The notes under the pieces were generated by a model. The model saw only the letters and a list, made by a program, of their open reading frames with translations. It did not search any database and was not told the origin of the DNA. Below, piece by piece: positions 16,138 to 24,743 of a stretch of 64,000 nucleotides of DNA. Where the stretch lies: NCBI GenBank assembly GCA_002497345.1, contig DANS01000018.1, positions 95,536 to 159,535 on the forward strand, written 5' to 3'. Origin of the DNA: Thermoproteus sp. UBA157 (GTDB taxonomy: Archaea; Thermoproteota; Thermoprotei; Thermoproteales; Thermoproteaceae). The translations under genes and the position numbers were made by a program. Positions within the stretch are counted from its first letter, which is position 1; each line of letters begins with the position of its first letter.

Positions 16138-17575
16138 ACCTCACCGAGGCCCTATCAATCGCCTCAAATATAGTCGGGTGGGCATGGGCGAGCAGCGCCA
16201 AGTCCTTCACTTTGGCGTTCACGGCCACGGCCAACGCTATTTCGTTGATCACCAGCGAGGCCGCCTCGCCGACTATTTCGCCTCCGATTATCCTTTGGCT
16301 CTCCCTCTCGATTATTAGCTTGACGTATCCCTCCCTCGCTCTGTGTATCTGGGCGTAGGCGTCGTCCTCAAGAGGATACCTCACAGTAACATACGGGATG
16401 CCCTTGGCCTTAGCCCCTTCCTCGTTTATGCCGACCATGGCAGCCTCGGGCTCGCCGAACAATGTCACCGGTATTGTGTTGAAGTTGACCTCGTAGATGG
16501 GATGCCCGTGGAGTATGTTCCAAGCGGCTACCGTGGATTCCTTGACCGCTGCGTGGAACAACATATATTGGCCAATGACGTCGCCGGCGGCATAGACGTT
16601 GGGCTTTCTAGTCCTCATCGTAGAATCGGTGACGACTCTTCCCCTCTCGACTATGCCGAGCACGTCTAGGCCCTCGACGAGGGGCTTCCTGCCGACTGCC
16701 ATTATGACCTCCTCGCCCTTGACGTATCCCCTCTTGTCCTGCGATTCGTATTCGACCACCTTCTCGTCTCCATCCCTCCTTATCGCGACCACCTTGGAGC
16801 TAGTCAGAACCTTGACGCCAAGCTTCTTCAAGCTTTCCATTATGTGGAGCACCACTTCCTCGCTCCACCCGCTGAGGATGCGGGGCAGCATCTCCACGAT
16901 AGTGACGTCGACGCCCATGCGCGCCAGCATGAAGGCCACCTCGACGCCTATATAGCCGCCTCCTACTATCACGACCGATTTCGGCAATTTTCTGTACTTG
17001 GTCTTATAGCCGAAGAGCTCCGTGCTACCGATGGCCAACTCGGCGCCGGGTATCGGCAGCTTTATCGGGACCGATCCCGTGGCGATGTGTAGCCATTTGG
17101 TCTCCACCTCCTTGCGCCATCCATCGCCCTCGATCCTCACCCTATGTTCGTCGATTACGTTGGCCACGCCCTTGACGAGCTCCAGGGTGGGGTGCTCCTT
17201 GACCTCCCTTATGTGTTGGTAGTAGCGCAGTTCTTGTACCCAGTCCTTGTGGTCGATCAAGTTCTCCCAAGCGAGCTTTACCTTCTCTACGTCGTTGTTG
17301 CCCACCGAGGTTAATATATCCTTAAGGACGTGGAGCAGATGAATGCCTGTTCTGACGGCCTTGCTCGGTATGCAGCCCTCGTAGAGGCACGAGCCGCCCA
17401 AGTTTCCCTTATCGTCCACCATCAATACGTTGAGGCCTCCCTTGGCAAGCTCAAAAGCTCCGTGATATCCTCCGCCGCCAGCGCCTATGATGACCACGTC
17501 GTATCTGTCGCGCAGCGGCTTCTTCAAGAAGTCTGGATCTGTGGGCGGAAGCACCGGGTACTTCCCGAGCTCCAT
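16127..17575 (-). CDS. dihydrolipoamide dehydrogenase-like flavoprotein disulfide reductase
   Basis: The 482-residue protein has the FAD fold DVVIIGAGGGGYHGAFELAKGG, the redox disulfide GGSCLYEGCIPSKA, the NAD(P)-binding VVIVGGGYIGVEVAFMLARMG, the second FAD motif NVYAAGDVIG and the C-terminal interface dyad HAHPTIFEAI. All catalytic parts of class I pyridine nucleotide-disulfide reductases are intact. It could be the E3 of an oxoacid complex, but no E1/E2 genes are nearby; sitting between the two halves of a glutamate synthase, it might instead deliver electrons there (inference). It converges on the amidotransferase gene with an 11-bp overlap. TATA at about 17594-17604. Confidence 0.8.
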   Translation of the reverse strand: MELGKYPVLPPTDPDFLKKPLRDRYDVVIIGAGGGGYHGAFELAKGGLNVLMVDDKGNLGGSCLYEGCIPSKAVRTGIHLLHVLKDILTSVGNNDVEKVKLAWENLIDHKDWVQELRYYQHIREVKEHPTLELVKGVANVIDEHRVRIEGDGWRKEVETKWLHIATGSVPIKLPIPGAELAIGSTELFGYKTKYRKLPKSVVIVGGGYIGVEVAFMLARMGVDVTIVEMLPRILSGWSEEVVLHIMESLKKLGVKVLTSSKVVAIRRDGDEKVVEYESQDKRGYVKGEEVIMAVGRKPLVEGLDVLGIVERGRVVTDSTMRTRKPNVYAAGDVIGQYMLFHAAVKESTVAAWNILHGHPIYEVNFNTIPVTLFGEPEAAMVGINEEGAKAKGIPYVTVRYPLEDDAYAQIHRAREGYVKLIIERESQRIIGGEIVGEAASLVINEIALAVAVNAKVKDLALLAHAHPTIFEAIDRASVRFKL

Positions 17576-17695
17576 TACTCATTATAATATTACATTATAA
17601 AAATTTAGATGGCGTGACGGAAAAGGATCTCGGCTGATTGGGATATAGCCGCTTGTCCGATACAAGGCTTATATACTACATGAAATTTCTATATA
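17576..17695. promoter_or_regulatory. divergent promoter region of the flavoprotein and gltB FMN genes
   Basis: This spacer holds a TATA-like TTTTTATAATG (minus strand, about 17594-17604) for the flavoprotein disulfide reductase and a GGCTTATATAC box (about 17667-17677) some 24 bp before the GTG at 17696. A half-site ATTACAT at 17590-17596 matches one arm of the 6173 palindrome, but the other arm is missing. Confidence 0.5.
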
Positions 17696-19750
17696 GTGCG
17701 CCAACTGAATATATATCTCCGTCCAGCAGTACATAGAGTACCGGAGTTCTGGAGCCACGACAGAATAGATTACGTACGTCGCTCCGCTCTGGAAGGCCTC
17801 CCCCCATATGCCTTGGAGGAAAACCCAAGCAAGATAGGACGACTTCTCGACAGGCTGGCCTTCAAGGATCTGCGCCCCCGCGAGGTGAACGAGCTCCTGA
17901 AGCGCGCCGAGAGTTTAGACGTAGATGTAGGCATAGACTTCTTTGGCACGAGGCTCACGGCTCCTATATACCTTGGAGATATGTCGTTCGGTGCGCTCAG
18001 CGGGAACCCTAATATAGCGATAGCCAAGGCCGCCACCGAGGAGGGAGTGGTGGCCGGCATAGGCGAGGGGGGACTCCACCCCGAGGTGGCCAAGTATAAG
18101 AACATAGTAGTGCAGTGGGCCTCCGCGCGCTTCGGCATGGACATGGCTTTGCTCAAAGCGGGCTTGGCCGTCAATATAAAAATAGGCCAAGGCGCTAAGC
18201 CGGGCATAGGGGGCCATCTCCCGGGGAAGAAGGTGACCAAGATAATCGCTGAGCTCAGGAAGATCCCCGAGGGCAGCGAAGCGCTATCGCCGGCGCCGCA
18301 TCACGACATATACTCCATAGAGGATTTGGCCCAGCGGGTGAAGGCCTTGAGGGATCTCACCGGCAAACCCGTCCTCGTGAAGGTGGCCGCCGTAAACAAA
18401 ATAATGTACGTGGCGGTGGGCGTGGCCAGATCCACCGCAGAGGGCATAATAATAGACGGCGCCGGCGCCGGGACGGGCGCCACCCCGGTGTCCGTGCGCA
18501 ACCACTTGGGCATACCCATAGATTACGCCATACCCGTAGTGGATAAATGGCTGAGGGAGAACGGAGTCAGGGAAAACTTTCTAGTGATCGGCGGAGGCAT
18601 GCTATACAGTGCTTCCGATTTGGCGAAGTTGATAGCGCTAGGCGCTGACATGGCCAACATAGGCACAGCCGCCTTGTTGTCCTTCGGGTGCATAATGTGC
18701 CATTCGTGCCACACGGGAGGATGCCCGACCTCTCTAACCAATATGATCGGCGCAAGGCCCGATCTAGATATCAAGTGGGCCTCCGCCATGTTGAGGAGGT
18801 ATCTGCGCGCGCTGAGGCTCGGCCTGAAGGCCATTCTCTACGCGCTCGGCATGGATAACCTCAAGGAGCTGGCGGGCCGGAGGGATCTCTTAGGGCTCTA
18901 CTACGCCGATGAGAGCGTGGCCGCCACCATAGGGGTGGACCTCCTGGCGAAGGGGGAGATAGCGTTTTACCAAGATTATGTGCCGATATTGCCTCGGGAG
19001 TTATACGAGGAGGGGAAGGTCCCCATAACAGGCATGGGCGGCGTGGTGCCCGGCTACACCTATCCTGCCAGAAGGCCGCTCGATTTGTTGAGAATAGAAG
19101 CTGCGCAAGTGACCCACCCGTCGGTGGATCCATACAGAGAAGAGGTCGACGTGAGGGTCTATGTGAACGGCTTCGAGTACGACACGCCCGTGGTGGTGCC
19201 CGGCTTGGAGCGCGCGGCGGTGATGGCCGGGTACGCGCTCGGGGCGCTCGTCGACGGCGACGGTTGCCCGGAGCCCCAATACTGCCTATCCTCTATGCCT
19301 CACATCAGGCTGCCGCCTCTGAAATATATCGAGCCGAGGGAGGGCGTAGTTGTAATAGACGAAAGGCTCGGAGGCGATGTCTGGCTGGAGGAGGCCGTGG
19401 CCTTGCTGGACGAGAGGGCTAGGCAGGCCGGAATAAGGGAGAAAATGACAATCATAGCCGCGGGCCGCCTCTTCAGCGGAGCCGACGTTTACAAGCTGGC
19501 CGCTCTGGGCGCCGATCTCGTGGAGCCGCGGGAGGCGTTCGAGCTTCTGTCGAGCAAACAAGCGCCCAGCTACGCCGTTAAGAGGCGCTGGTACGAGAAC
19601 CTCATATCGGGCCTCACCAAGGAGCTCAAGTTAGCCATGGGCGCTGGAGGAATTACGAATTACTTCCACATGATAGGAAATAGGGATCTACTTAGATCTC
19701 TAGATGGGAGAATCGCAGAGAAACTCAATGTGGCGTTGGCTGGAAACTAG
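17696..19750 (+). CDS. gltB: glutamate synthase FMN/3Fe-4S domain protein with degenerate second barrel half
   Basis: The first ~450 of 684 residues are the glutamate synthase catalytic barrel: YLGDMSFGALSGNPNIAIAKAA, NIKIGQGAKPGIGGHLPG, TAEGIIIDGAGAGTGATPVSV, and a 3Fe-4S motif with Cys332, Cys338 and Cys343 (C-x5-C-x4-C) plus an extra Cys335. The tail (about 470-684) looks like a shortened second copy: MTIIAAGRLFSGADVYKLAALGADLV resembles FLVIGGGMLYSASDLAKLIALGADMA of the first barrel. It lacks the amidotransferase domain, encoded at 14476. The GTG start is supported by a TATA box about 24 bp upstream. Function: reductive conversion of 2-oxoglutarate plus ammonia to glutamate. Confidence 0.8.
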   Translation: MRQLNIYLRPAVHRVPEFWSHDRIDYVRRSALEGLPPYALEENPSKIGRLLDRLAFKDLRPREVNELLKRAESLDVDVGIDFFGTRLTAPIYLGDMSFGALSGNPNIAIAKAATEEGVVAGIGEGGLHPEVAKYKNIVVQWASARFGMDMALLKAGLAVNIKIGQGAKPGIGGHLPGKKVTKIIAELRKIPEGSEALSPAPHHDIYSIEDLAQRVKALRDLTGKPVLVKVAAVNKIMYVAVGVARSTAEGIIIDGAGAGTGATPVSVRNHLGIPIDYAIPVVDKWLRENGVRENFLVIGGGMLYSASDLAKLIALGADMANIGTAALLSFGCIMCHSCHTGGCPTSLTNMIGARPDLDIKWASAMLRRYLRALRLGLKAILYALGMDNLKELAGRRDLLGLYYADESVAATIGVDLLAKGEIAFYQDYVPILPRELYEEGKVPITGMGGVVPGYTYPARRPLDLLRIEAAQVTHPSVDPYREEVDVRVYVNGFEYDTPVVVPGLERAAVMAGYALGALVDGDGCPEPQYCLSSMPHIRLPPLKYIEPREGVVVIDERLGGDVWLEEAVALLDERARQAGIREKMTIIAAGRLFSGADVYKLAALGADLVEPREAFELLSSKQAPSYAVKRRWYENLISGLTKELKLAMGAGGITNYFHMIGNRDLLRSLDGRIAEKLNVALAGN

Positions 19751-19849
19751 CCTTACGCGGGCTTATTGGTAAAATTTTCCCTAATTCCCCGGGACTCAGT
19801 ATAATAAAAACTATATAGCCTACGAAATGGATGGATACCTACGAGAAAA

Positions 19850-19860
19850 CTTTATATACA
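19850..19860 (+). promoter_or_regulatory. TATA box of glnA
   Basis: CTTTATATACA lies 18-28 bp before the ATG at 19878 and decides the glnA start: the in-frame ATG at 19827 lies upstream of this box and so would not be in a transcript starting from it. Confidence 0.5.
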
Positions 19861-19877
19861 TCCCGAGTGTGGGGGGT

Positions 19878-21179
19878 ATGCCGGACGGGTTAAGCGCCTG
19901 GAGAATGCTTAAAGGCGCCGGCGTGAAGTACGTTAAGTTCGTCATAGTAGACATATATGGTAGGCCCAAGTTGGAGATACTCCCCATAGACGCGGCCCGC
20001 GACGCGTTCATAGATGGCATCGCGTACGATGGATCCTCGATACCGGCCTATACAACCGTCAACAAAAGCGATTTTGTGGCGGAGGTAGATACTAATGCAA
20101 TATACATAGAAACTTGGAATGATGGAAAGAGCGCACTCGCCTTCACCAGTACTCTGGACGGAGATAAGCCGCACCCGATGGACCCGCGCAACGCGCTGAA
20201 GCAGACCGTCGAGTATGCAAGATCTAAAGGCTACGACGTCAAGATGGGGGCCGAGGTCGAGTTCTTCATAGTCAGAGGCAACCCGCCATCGCTTGTGGAC
20301 AACGGAGTCTACTTCGAGGGATACCCGCTTAAGGAGACTTCACCCGTCGTGGAGGAGATAGTCGAACACTTCTACCTATCGGGCATAGGCTTCACCAAGA
20401 CGCACCACGAGGTGGCGCCGAGCCAGTTCGAAGTCAATATACCCGCGGGAGATCCCATCCAGGCGGCGGATCAGATCGTCGTGTTTAAGATATTGGCCAA
20501 ATCGGTGGCGCAGAAACACGGTCTCACGGCCACGTTCATGCCGAAGCCCTTCTGGGGCATGAACGGCTCGGGGATGCACATACACGTGAGCTTCTGGCGC
20601 GACGGCGTAAACCTCTTCTCGTCATATAAGGAGCCGACGCCGGAGCTCAAATCGGCAATAGCCGGCGTGTTGGAGAACGCGCTCGCAAACAGCGTGTTCG
20701 TAGCGCCTACCGTCAACAGCTACAAACGCTTGGTGCCACACTACGAGGCGCCCACGCGCGTCGTCTGGGGCCTAGGCAACCGCTCCGCCATGGTCAGAGT
20801 GCCGTATTACGGCAAGAAGATAAACAGATTCGAGTACCGCCACCCGGACCCCTCCGCCAATCCGTATTTGGGCTTCTCGGCGATAATATTGGCGGCGCTT
20901 GACGGCATGGAGAGGAAGCTGGAGCCGCCGAGCCCCGTGGAGGTGGTGGCCTACGAGCTCGAGGGCGTTAAGGAGACGCCTAGGCATCTCGGCGAAGCCG
21001 TCAAGTTAGCATCCGGGGGAGTCGCCGCTAGGGCTCTGCCGCAACAGCTGGTCAAGGCGTATTTGGAGCTCAAGGAGAAGGAGTGGGCCGACTACTTGGC
21101 CGGCGTCGGCGAAGGCTGGGAGAAGACTTGGAACGTGATAACGCGTTGGGAATACGACAAGTACCTCGACGTAGCCTAA
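19878..21179 (+). CDS. glnA: glutamine synthetase, type I
   Basis: The 433-residue product is a GSI glutamine synthetase: beta-grasp N-terminus (YVKFVIVDIYGRPK, AYDGSSIPAY), GAEVEFFIV, NGSGMHIHVSFW, the Asn-flap-like VAPTVNSYKRLVPHYEAPTRVVWG and RFEYRHPDPSANPYL. It condenses glutamate and ammonia with ATP. I could not identify the adenylylation Tyr loop of bacterial enzymes. ATG 19878 is chosen for family length and a TATA box at 19850-19860. It is followed by an amidotransferase gene coupled by TAATG, which uses its product. Confidence 0.9.
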   Translation: MPDGLSAWRMLKGAGVKYVKFVIVDIYGRPKLEILPIDAARDAFIDGIAYDGSSIPAYTTVNKSDFVAEVDTNAIYIETWNDGKSALAFTSTLDGDKPHPMDPRNALKQTVEYARSKGYDVKMGAEVEFFIVRGNPPSLVDNGVYFEGYPLKETSPVVEEIVEHFYLSGIGFTKTHHEVAPSQFEVNIPAGDPIQAADQIVVFKILAKSVAQKHGLTATFMPKPFWGMNGSGMHIHVSFWRDGVNLFSSYKEPTPELKSAIAGVLENALANSVFVAPTVNSYKRLVPHYEAPTRVVWGLGNRSAMVRVPYYGKKINRFEYRHPDPSANPYLGFSAIILAALDGMERKLEPPSPVEVVAYELEGVKETPRHLGEAVKLASGGVAARALPQQLVKAYLELKEKEWADYLAGVGEGWEKTWNVITRWEYDKYLDVA

Positions 21180-21877
21180 TGTGCCGAATCCTCCTATTTT
21201 TCGGAAACCCCTCCCCAACTCTTTTGAAGTCCTTCATCGAGATATCTAGGAAGGACAGAACGCTCGGCCTTTCGCACGGATCGGGCTGGGGCGTGTTATA
21301 TGCCCGAAAGGACGAATACGGACTATACAAATCCACGCGGCCTATATGGGAATCATATATAGATCCTCCTATTGGCTATGAACTATATTTACTACACTCG
21401 CGCCTCGCATCTGTAGGAGGCGTGTCGCTCGCCAACACGCACCCCATAGTCTACGGCGATTTCGCCATCGCCCACAACGGGACTTTCCGAAAGGAGGAGT
21501 TGGCTGAGGAGCTCAAGAGGAGGGGGCTCGACGTCAAGACCGGCGGGACCACCGACAGCGAGTTGTTCTTGAAGGCTTTCGTGGATCTCGGAGGAGATGT
21601 AAATGCCCTAGTCGATTTGTCCAAGATAGCGATCCGCTATATAGATATCGAGGAGCCCGTCATGAACATAGCAATAGCGGATTTAAAAAACGCTGAGGCC
21701 TATTTCGTGACGTATAGGCTCGTGGAGGAGCCGCATTACGTCCCCGTCTACCGCGTAGGCGAGATGACGGTCGTATCGTCGGAGCCCCTCGACGACGCGT
21801 CGTGGACGCCCTTGCCTAACGGATCCATTTCGAGAGTCTCAAGCGGCGTTGTGAGCGTCATGAAATTTATTACGTAG
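21179..21877 (+). CDS. stand-alone class II glutamine amidotransferase
   Basis: The 232-residue protein is a single Ntn-hydrolase amidotransferase domain: Cys2 nucleophile (MCRILLFFG), HSRLASVGGVSLANTHPIVYGDFAIAHNGTF, and the TGGTTDSELFLKAFV block. It resembles the EgtC/YafJ type rather than GltB or GlmS. No synthase domain is attached, so its ammonia acceptor is unknown. The ATG overlaps the glnA stop as TAATG, so it is translated with glutamine synthetase; nadE follows after 17 bp. It may feed ammonia to a partner or act as a glutaminase brake (inference). Confidence 0.75.
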   Translation: MCRILLFFGNPSPTLLKSFIEISRKDRTLGLSHGSGWGVLYARKDEYGLYKSTRPIWESYIDPPIGYELYLLHSRLASVGGVSLANTHPIVYGDFAIAHNGTFRKEELAEELKRRGLDVKTGGTTDSELFLKAFVDLGGDVNALVDLSKIAIRYIDIEEPVMNIAIADLKNAEAYFVTYRLVEEPHYVPVYRVGEMTVVSSEPLDDASWTPLPNGSISRVSSGVVSVMKFIT

Positions 21878-21894
21878 AGAACATAGATCGTAAG

Positions 21895-22749
21895 ATGAAC
21901 GAATACGTGGCCAAGGCCTTGGCCATAGATTGCGACAGCGTTTCGCGGTACCTCGTCGAGAGGTTGCGCGAATACATAGAGGAGAGCGGGCTCAAGGGCG
22001 GCGTGCTGGGTCTTAGCGGCGGTGTAGACTCGTCGGTCGTGGCGGTCCTTCTAGCCAAGGCCACCGAGAACTTCTTCCTGCTCCTCATGCCGTCGTCGTC
22101 TACGCCGCCCAGAGATATGGAAGACGCCATGAAGATCGTGAAGATGCTCAACGCCGAGGGGAAATACGCCGTGATATACATAGACGATTACGTAAAGGCT
22201 TTGGCCGACGCGGCTAAGGTCGAGGACAAAAAAATCGTGGGCAATATCAAGGCCCGGATCAGGATGACCCTTCTGTATGCCTATGCTCAGAAGCTCGGCT
22301 ACCTCGTAGTGGGCACGGGCGATAAGAGCGAATTGATGCTGGGGTACTTCACCAAATACGGCGACGGCGGTGTTGACGTGCTCCCCATAGGCGATCTCTA
22401 CAAGACGCAAGTGAGGCAGTTGGGCAAATGCTTGGGCGTCCCCGAGGAGATAGTGTCGAAGCCTCCCTCGCCGGCCCTCTGGGAGGGGCAGACCGCCGAG
22501 GGGGAGCTAGGCGTCGACTACGAGACCATAGATTCCATCCTCTACTTGCGCTACGAGGAGATGAGGACGCGCGAGGAGATCGCGTCCATGTTGGGGATAG
22601 ACATGTCGGTGGTGGACAAGATAGACTCCTTGGTCAGAAGAAGCCAACACAAGAGGCTCCCGCCCGAGATATTCAGACTTAGCGGCAGGGCGATCGGGTC
22701 CGACTGGAGATACCCAAGGCGGTACTGGAACGTGAGGCCGTGGGCATGA
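21895..22749 (+). CDS. nadE: NAD+ synthetase (ATPase/amidation domain)
   Basis: The 284-residue protein is the NadE synthetase domain: PP-loop LSGGVDSSVVAVLLA (SGGVDSS at 41-47), YAYAQKLGYLVVGTGDKSELMLGYFTKYGDGGVDVLPIGDLYKTQVRQL and KPPSPALWEGQTAEGELG. It adenylates nicotinic acid adenine dinucleotide and amidates it. It lacks the N-terminal nitrilase-type glutaminase of large NadE enzymes; that domain is encoded by the next gene, coupled by ATGA. Confidence 0.9.
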   Translation: MNEYVAKALAIDCDSVSRYLVERLREYIEESGLKGGVLGLSGGVDSSVVAVLLAKATENFFLLLMPSSSTPPRDMEDAMKIVKMLNAEGKYAVIYIDDYVKALADAAKVEDKKIVGNIKARIRMTLLYAYAQKLGYLVVGTGDKSELMLGYFTKYGDGGVDVLPIGDLYKTQVRQLGKCLGVPEEIVSKPPSPALWEGQTAEGELGVDYETIDSILYLRYEEMRTREEIASMLGIDMSVVDKIDSLVRRSQHKRLPPEIFRLSGRAIGSDWRYPRRYWNVRPWA

Positions 22750-23555
22750 AGATAGAGCTGGCCCAAATAAGGCCCATCTTGGGGGACGTGGAGCGCAACT
22801 TCCTCAAACACAAAGAGATTGTGGAGACCAGCGACAGCGATTGCGTCGTGTTCCCGGAGCTATCGCTGACGGGGTACGTGCTGAAGGATCTCACATTTGA
22901 GCTCTTCAGATACAGCGAGATGGCAGTGGAGAGGCTCATCGACGTTGCCGGGAACAAGTGCGTGGTCGCCGGCACGATAAAGGAGGTGAGACCCGGCATC
23001 TTGAGGAATTCGGCGGCCGTCATAGTAGGCGGGAGGATCGACTACGTGTACAAGTTCTACTTACCCACGTACGGCCTATTTGAGGAGAGGCGCTACTTCC
23101 AGCGCGGGGATCCCGCGAGGGACTTGAAGATCTTCCGGCATGCAGGGGTCAACTTCGGCGTGATGATATGCGAGGACGCCTGGCACCCCGAGCCGGCTGA
23201 GGCCTTGGCGTTGATGGGCGCGGACCTTATACTAGTCCCCGCCGCATCGCCCATGCGTAGGCTGAGCAAATCCCTGGCTATCCAAGACAGCTGGGAGGCC
23301 CTCTTGAAGGCGCACGCCCTCATGAACTCGGTGTGGATGGTCTTCGTCAACACGGTGGGCGCTCAAGAGGAGGAGTTCTTCTGGGGCGGCTCCATGGTCG
23401 TGTCGCCGCTGGGCGAGGTCAAACTGAGGCTTAAGACCTTCGAGGAGGATAGAGCGACATACGACATCGACTTCGAGGAGCTGAGGAGGGCCCGATTCTT
23501 CAGCAGCTTTAGGGACCACATATCCTCGTTCCACAGAGTGTTGGCGAGGCTCTGA
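22746..23555 (+). CDS. carbon-nitrogen hydrolase, probable glutaminase subunit of NAD+ synthetase
   Basis: The 269-residue protein is a nitrilase-superfamily hydrolase with the full triad: Glu38 (VVFPELSLTGY), Lys103 (VYKFYLPTYGLFEERRYF) and Cys142 (GVMICEDAWHPE). The GLFEERRYF and EDAWHPE blocks are those of the glutaminase domain of glutamine-dependent NAD+ synthetase. It directly follows nadE with an ATGA overlap, so the two should form a split enzyme in which this subunit makes ammonia from glutamine. Confidence 0.8.
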   Translation: MKIELAQIRPILGDVERNFLKHKEIVETSDSDCVVFPELSLTGYVLKDLTFELFRYSEMAVERLIDVAGNKCVVAGTIKEVRPGILRNSAAVIVGGRIDYVYKFYLPTYGLFEERRYFQRGDPARDLKIFRHAGVNFGVMICEDAWHPEPAEALALMGADLILVPAASPMRRLSKSLAIQDSWEALLKAHALMNSVWMVFVNTVGAQEEEFFWGGSMVVSPLGEVKLRLKTFEEDRATYDIDFEELRRARFFSSFRDHISSFHRVLARL

Positions 23556-23578
23556 TTTTTATATAGGCTATATCGAGT

Positions 23579-24739
23579 ATGGCCCGCCTGGCCCGCTATT
23601 ACCGCGAATACGGGATAAGGATAGTGAAGGGCAGTATGCAGTATCTCTGGGATGATCAAGGCAGACAATATATCGATTGCAACACGAACCACGGAGTGGC
23701 GTTTCTGGGCCACACTAACCCCTACATAGTCGAGGCTGTTAGAAGGCAACTGGAGGAGGTGTGGGCGGTCCCCCTTAATTTCGCCACGCCGGCCAGGGAG
23801 AGGTTCGTGGAGGCCTTCTCAAAACTGCTCCCGGCTAAGTTCGGCGTTATCTTCTTGCAGAACACGGGCACCGAGGCGGTGGAGACCGCCATAAAAATAG
23901 CCAAGAAGATCACAAGGAGGCCCACCATAGTGGCCTTCACCAATAGCTTCCACGGGAGGACCATGGGCTCCCTCTCAGTCACGTGGAACGAAGCATACCG
24001 CAAGGCGTTCGAGCCGCTGTATCCCCACGCGAGGTTCGGCAAGTTCAACGTGGCCTCCGAGGTCGAGAAAGTAATAGGCGAGGATACGTGTTGCGCAATC
24101 GTGGAGCCAATACAGGGAGAAGGCGGCGTTAACCCAGCCACGCCGGAGTTCCTCAAGGCGCTTCGCGAAGAGACGACGAGGAAGGGGGCCCTCTTGATAT
24201 TCGACGAGGTGCAGACGGGCTTCGGCAGAACGGGCGCGATCTGGGCGTTCCAGAAATACGGCGTTGAGCCCGACCTCTTCACGGCGGGCAAGGCGCTAGG
24301 CGGCGGCCTCCCCATAGGCGTGGTTGTGGCCAAGGAGGAATACGGCGATGTCTTCGAGCCGGGAGAGCACGGCTCGACGTTCGCAGGAAACGCAGTAGTG
24401 ATGGCGGCGGCCGCCGCGGCGTCTGAGCTGTTATTGAAGGACGACGTGCCTGCGAGGGCCGAGTCCATGGGCAAGGAGCTCGCCAAAGCCCTCTCCGAGC
24501 ACGGCTCCAGGATAGGCCTTAGGGTGAAGGGCATGGGGCTTATGCAAGGGCTGGAGTTGAGAGTTAAGGCGGATCAGTTCATACAGCCGCTCGCCTCCAT
24601 GGGCGTCTTGGCGTTGACAGCCGGCATGAACGTCTTGAGGTTCCTACCCCCCTATATGATAACCAGGGAGGACGTGGAGCGCATCGGCCGAGCCGTGTCC
24701 GCGGTGTTGAGGAGCGCTGATATAGGACGGGGCGCGTGA
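23579..24739 (+). CDS. lysJ: class III aminotransferase, ArgD/LysJ type
   Basis: The 386-residue PLP enzyme has LQNTGTEAVETAIKIAKK (phosphate site), FHGRTMGSLSVT, EPIQGEGGVNPA, LLIFDEVQTGFGRTGAIWAF with the Asp that holds the pyridine N, and the Schiff-base Lys in TAGKALGGGLP. It matches acetylornithine/LysW-gamma-aminoadipate-semialdehyde aminotransferases of crenarchaea, which serve lysine and arginine synthesis. LysW and the other lys genes are not in the window, so substrate is open. A GATTTTTATATAGG box precedes the ATG by about 25 bp, giving its own promoter. Confidence 0.8.
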   Translation: MARLARYYREYGIRIVKGSMQYLWDDQGRQYIDCNTNHGVAFLGHTNPYIVEAVRRQLEEVWAVPLNFATPARERFVEAFSKLLPAKFGVIFLQNTGTEAVETAIKIAKKITRRPTIVAFTNSFHGRTMGSLSVTWNEAYRKAFEPLYPHARFGKFNVASEVEKVIGEDTCCAIVEPIQGEGGVNPATPEFLKALREETTRKGALLIFDEVQTGFGRTGAIWAFQKYGVEPDLFTAGKALGGGLPIGVVVAKEEYGDVFEPGEHGSTFAGNAVVMAAAAAASELLLKDDVPARAESMGKELAKALSEHGSRIGLRVKGMGLMQGLELRVKADQFIQPLASMGVLALTAGMNVLRFLPPYMITREDVERIGRAVSAVLRSADIGRGA

Positions 24740-24743
24740 GGAC

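Noticed and set aside
17576..17695. Possible third copy of the ATTACAT palindrome
   Set aside because: Only one arm (17590-17596) is present; the second arm does not match.
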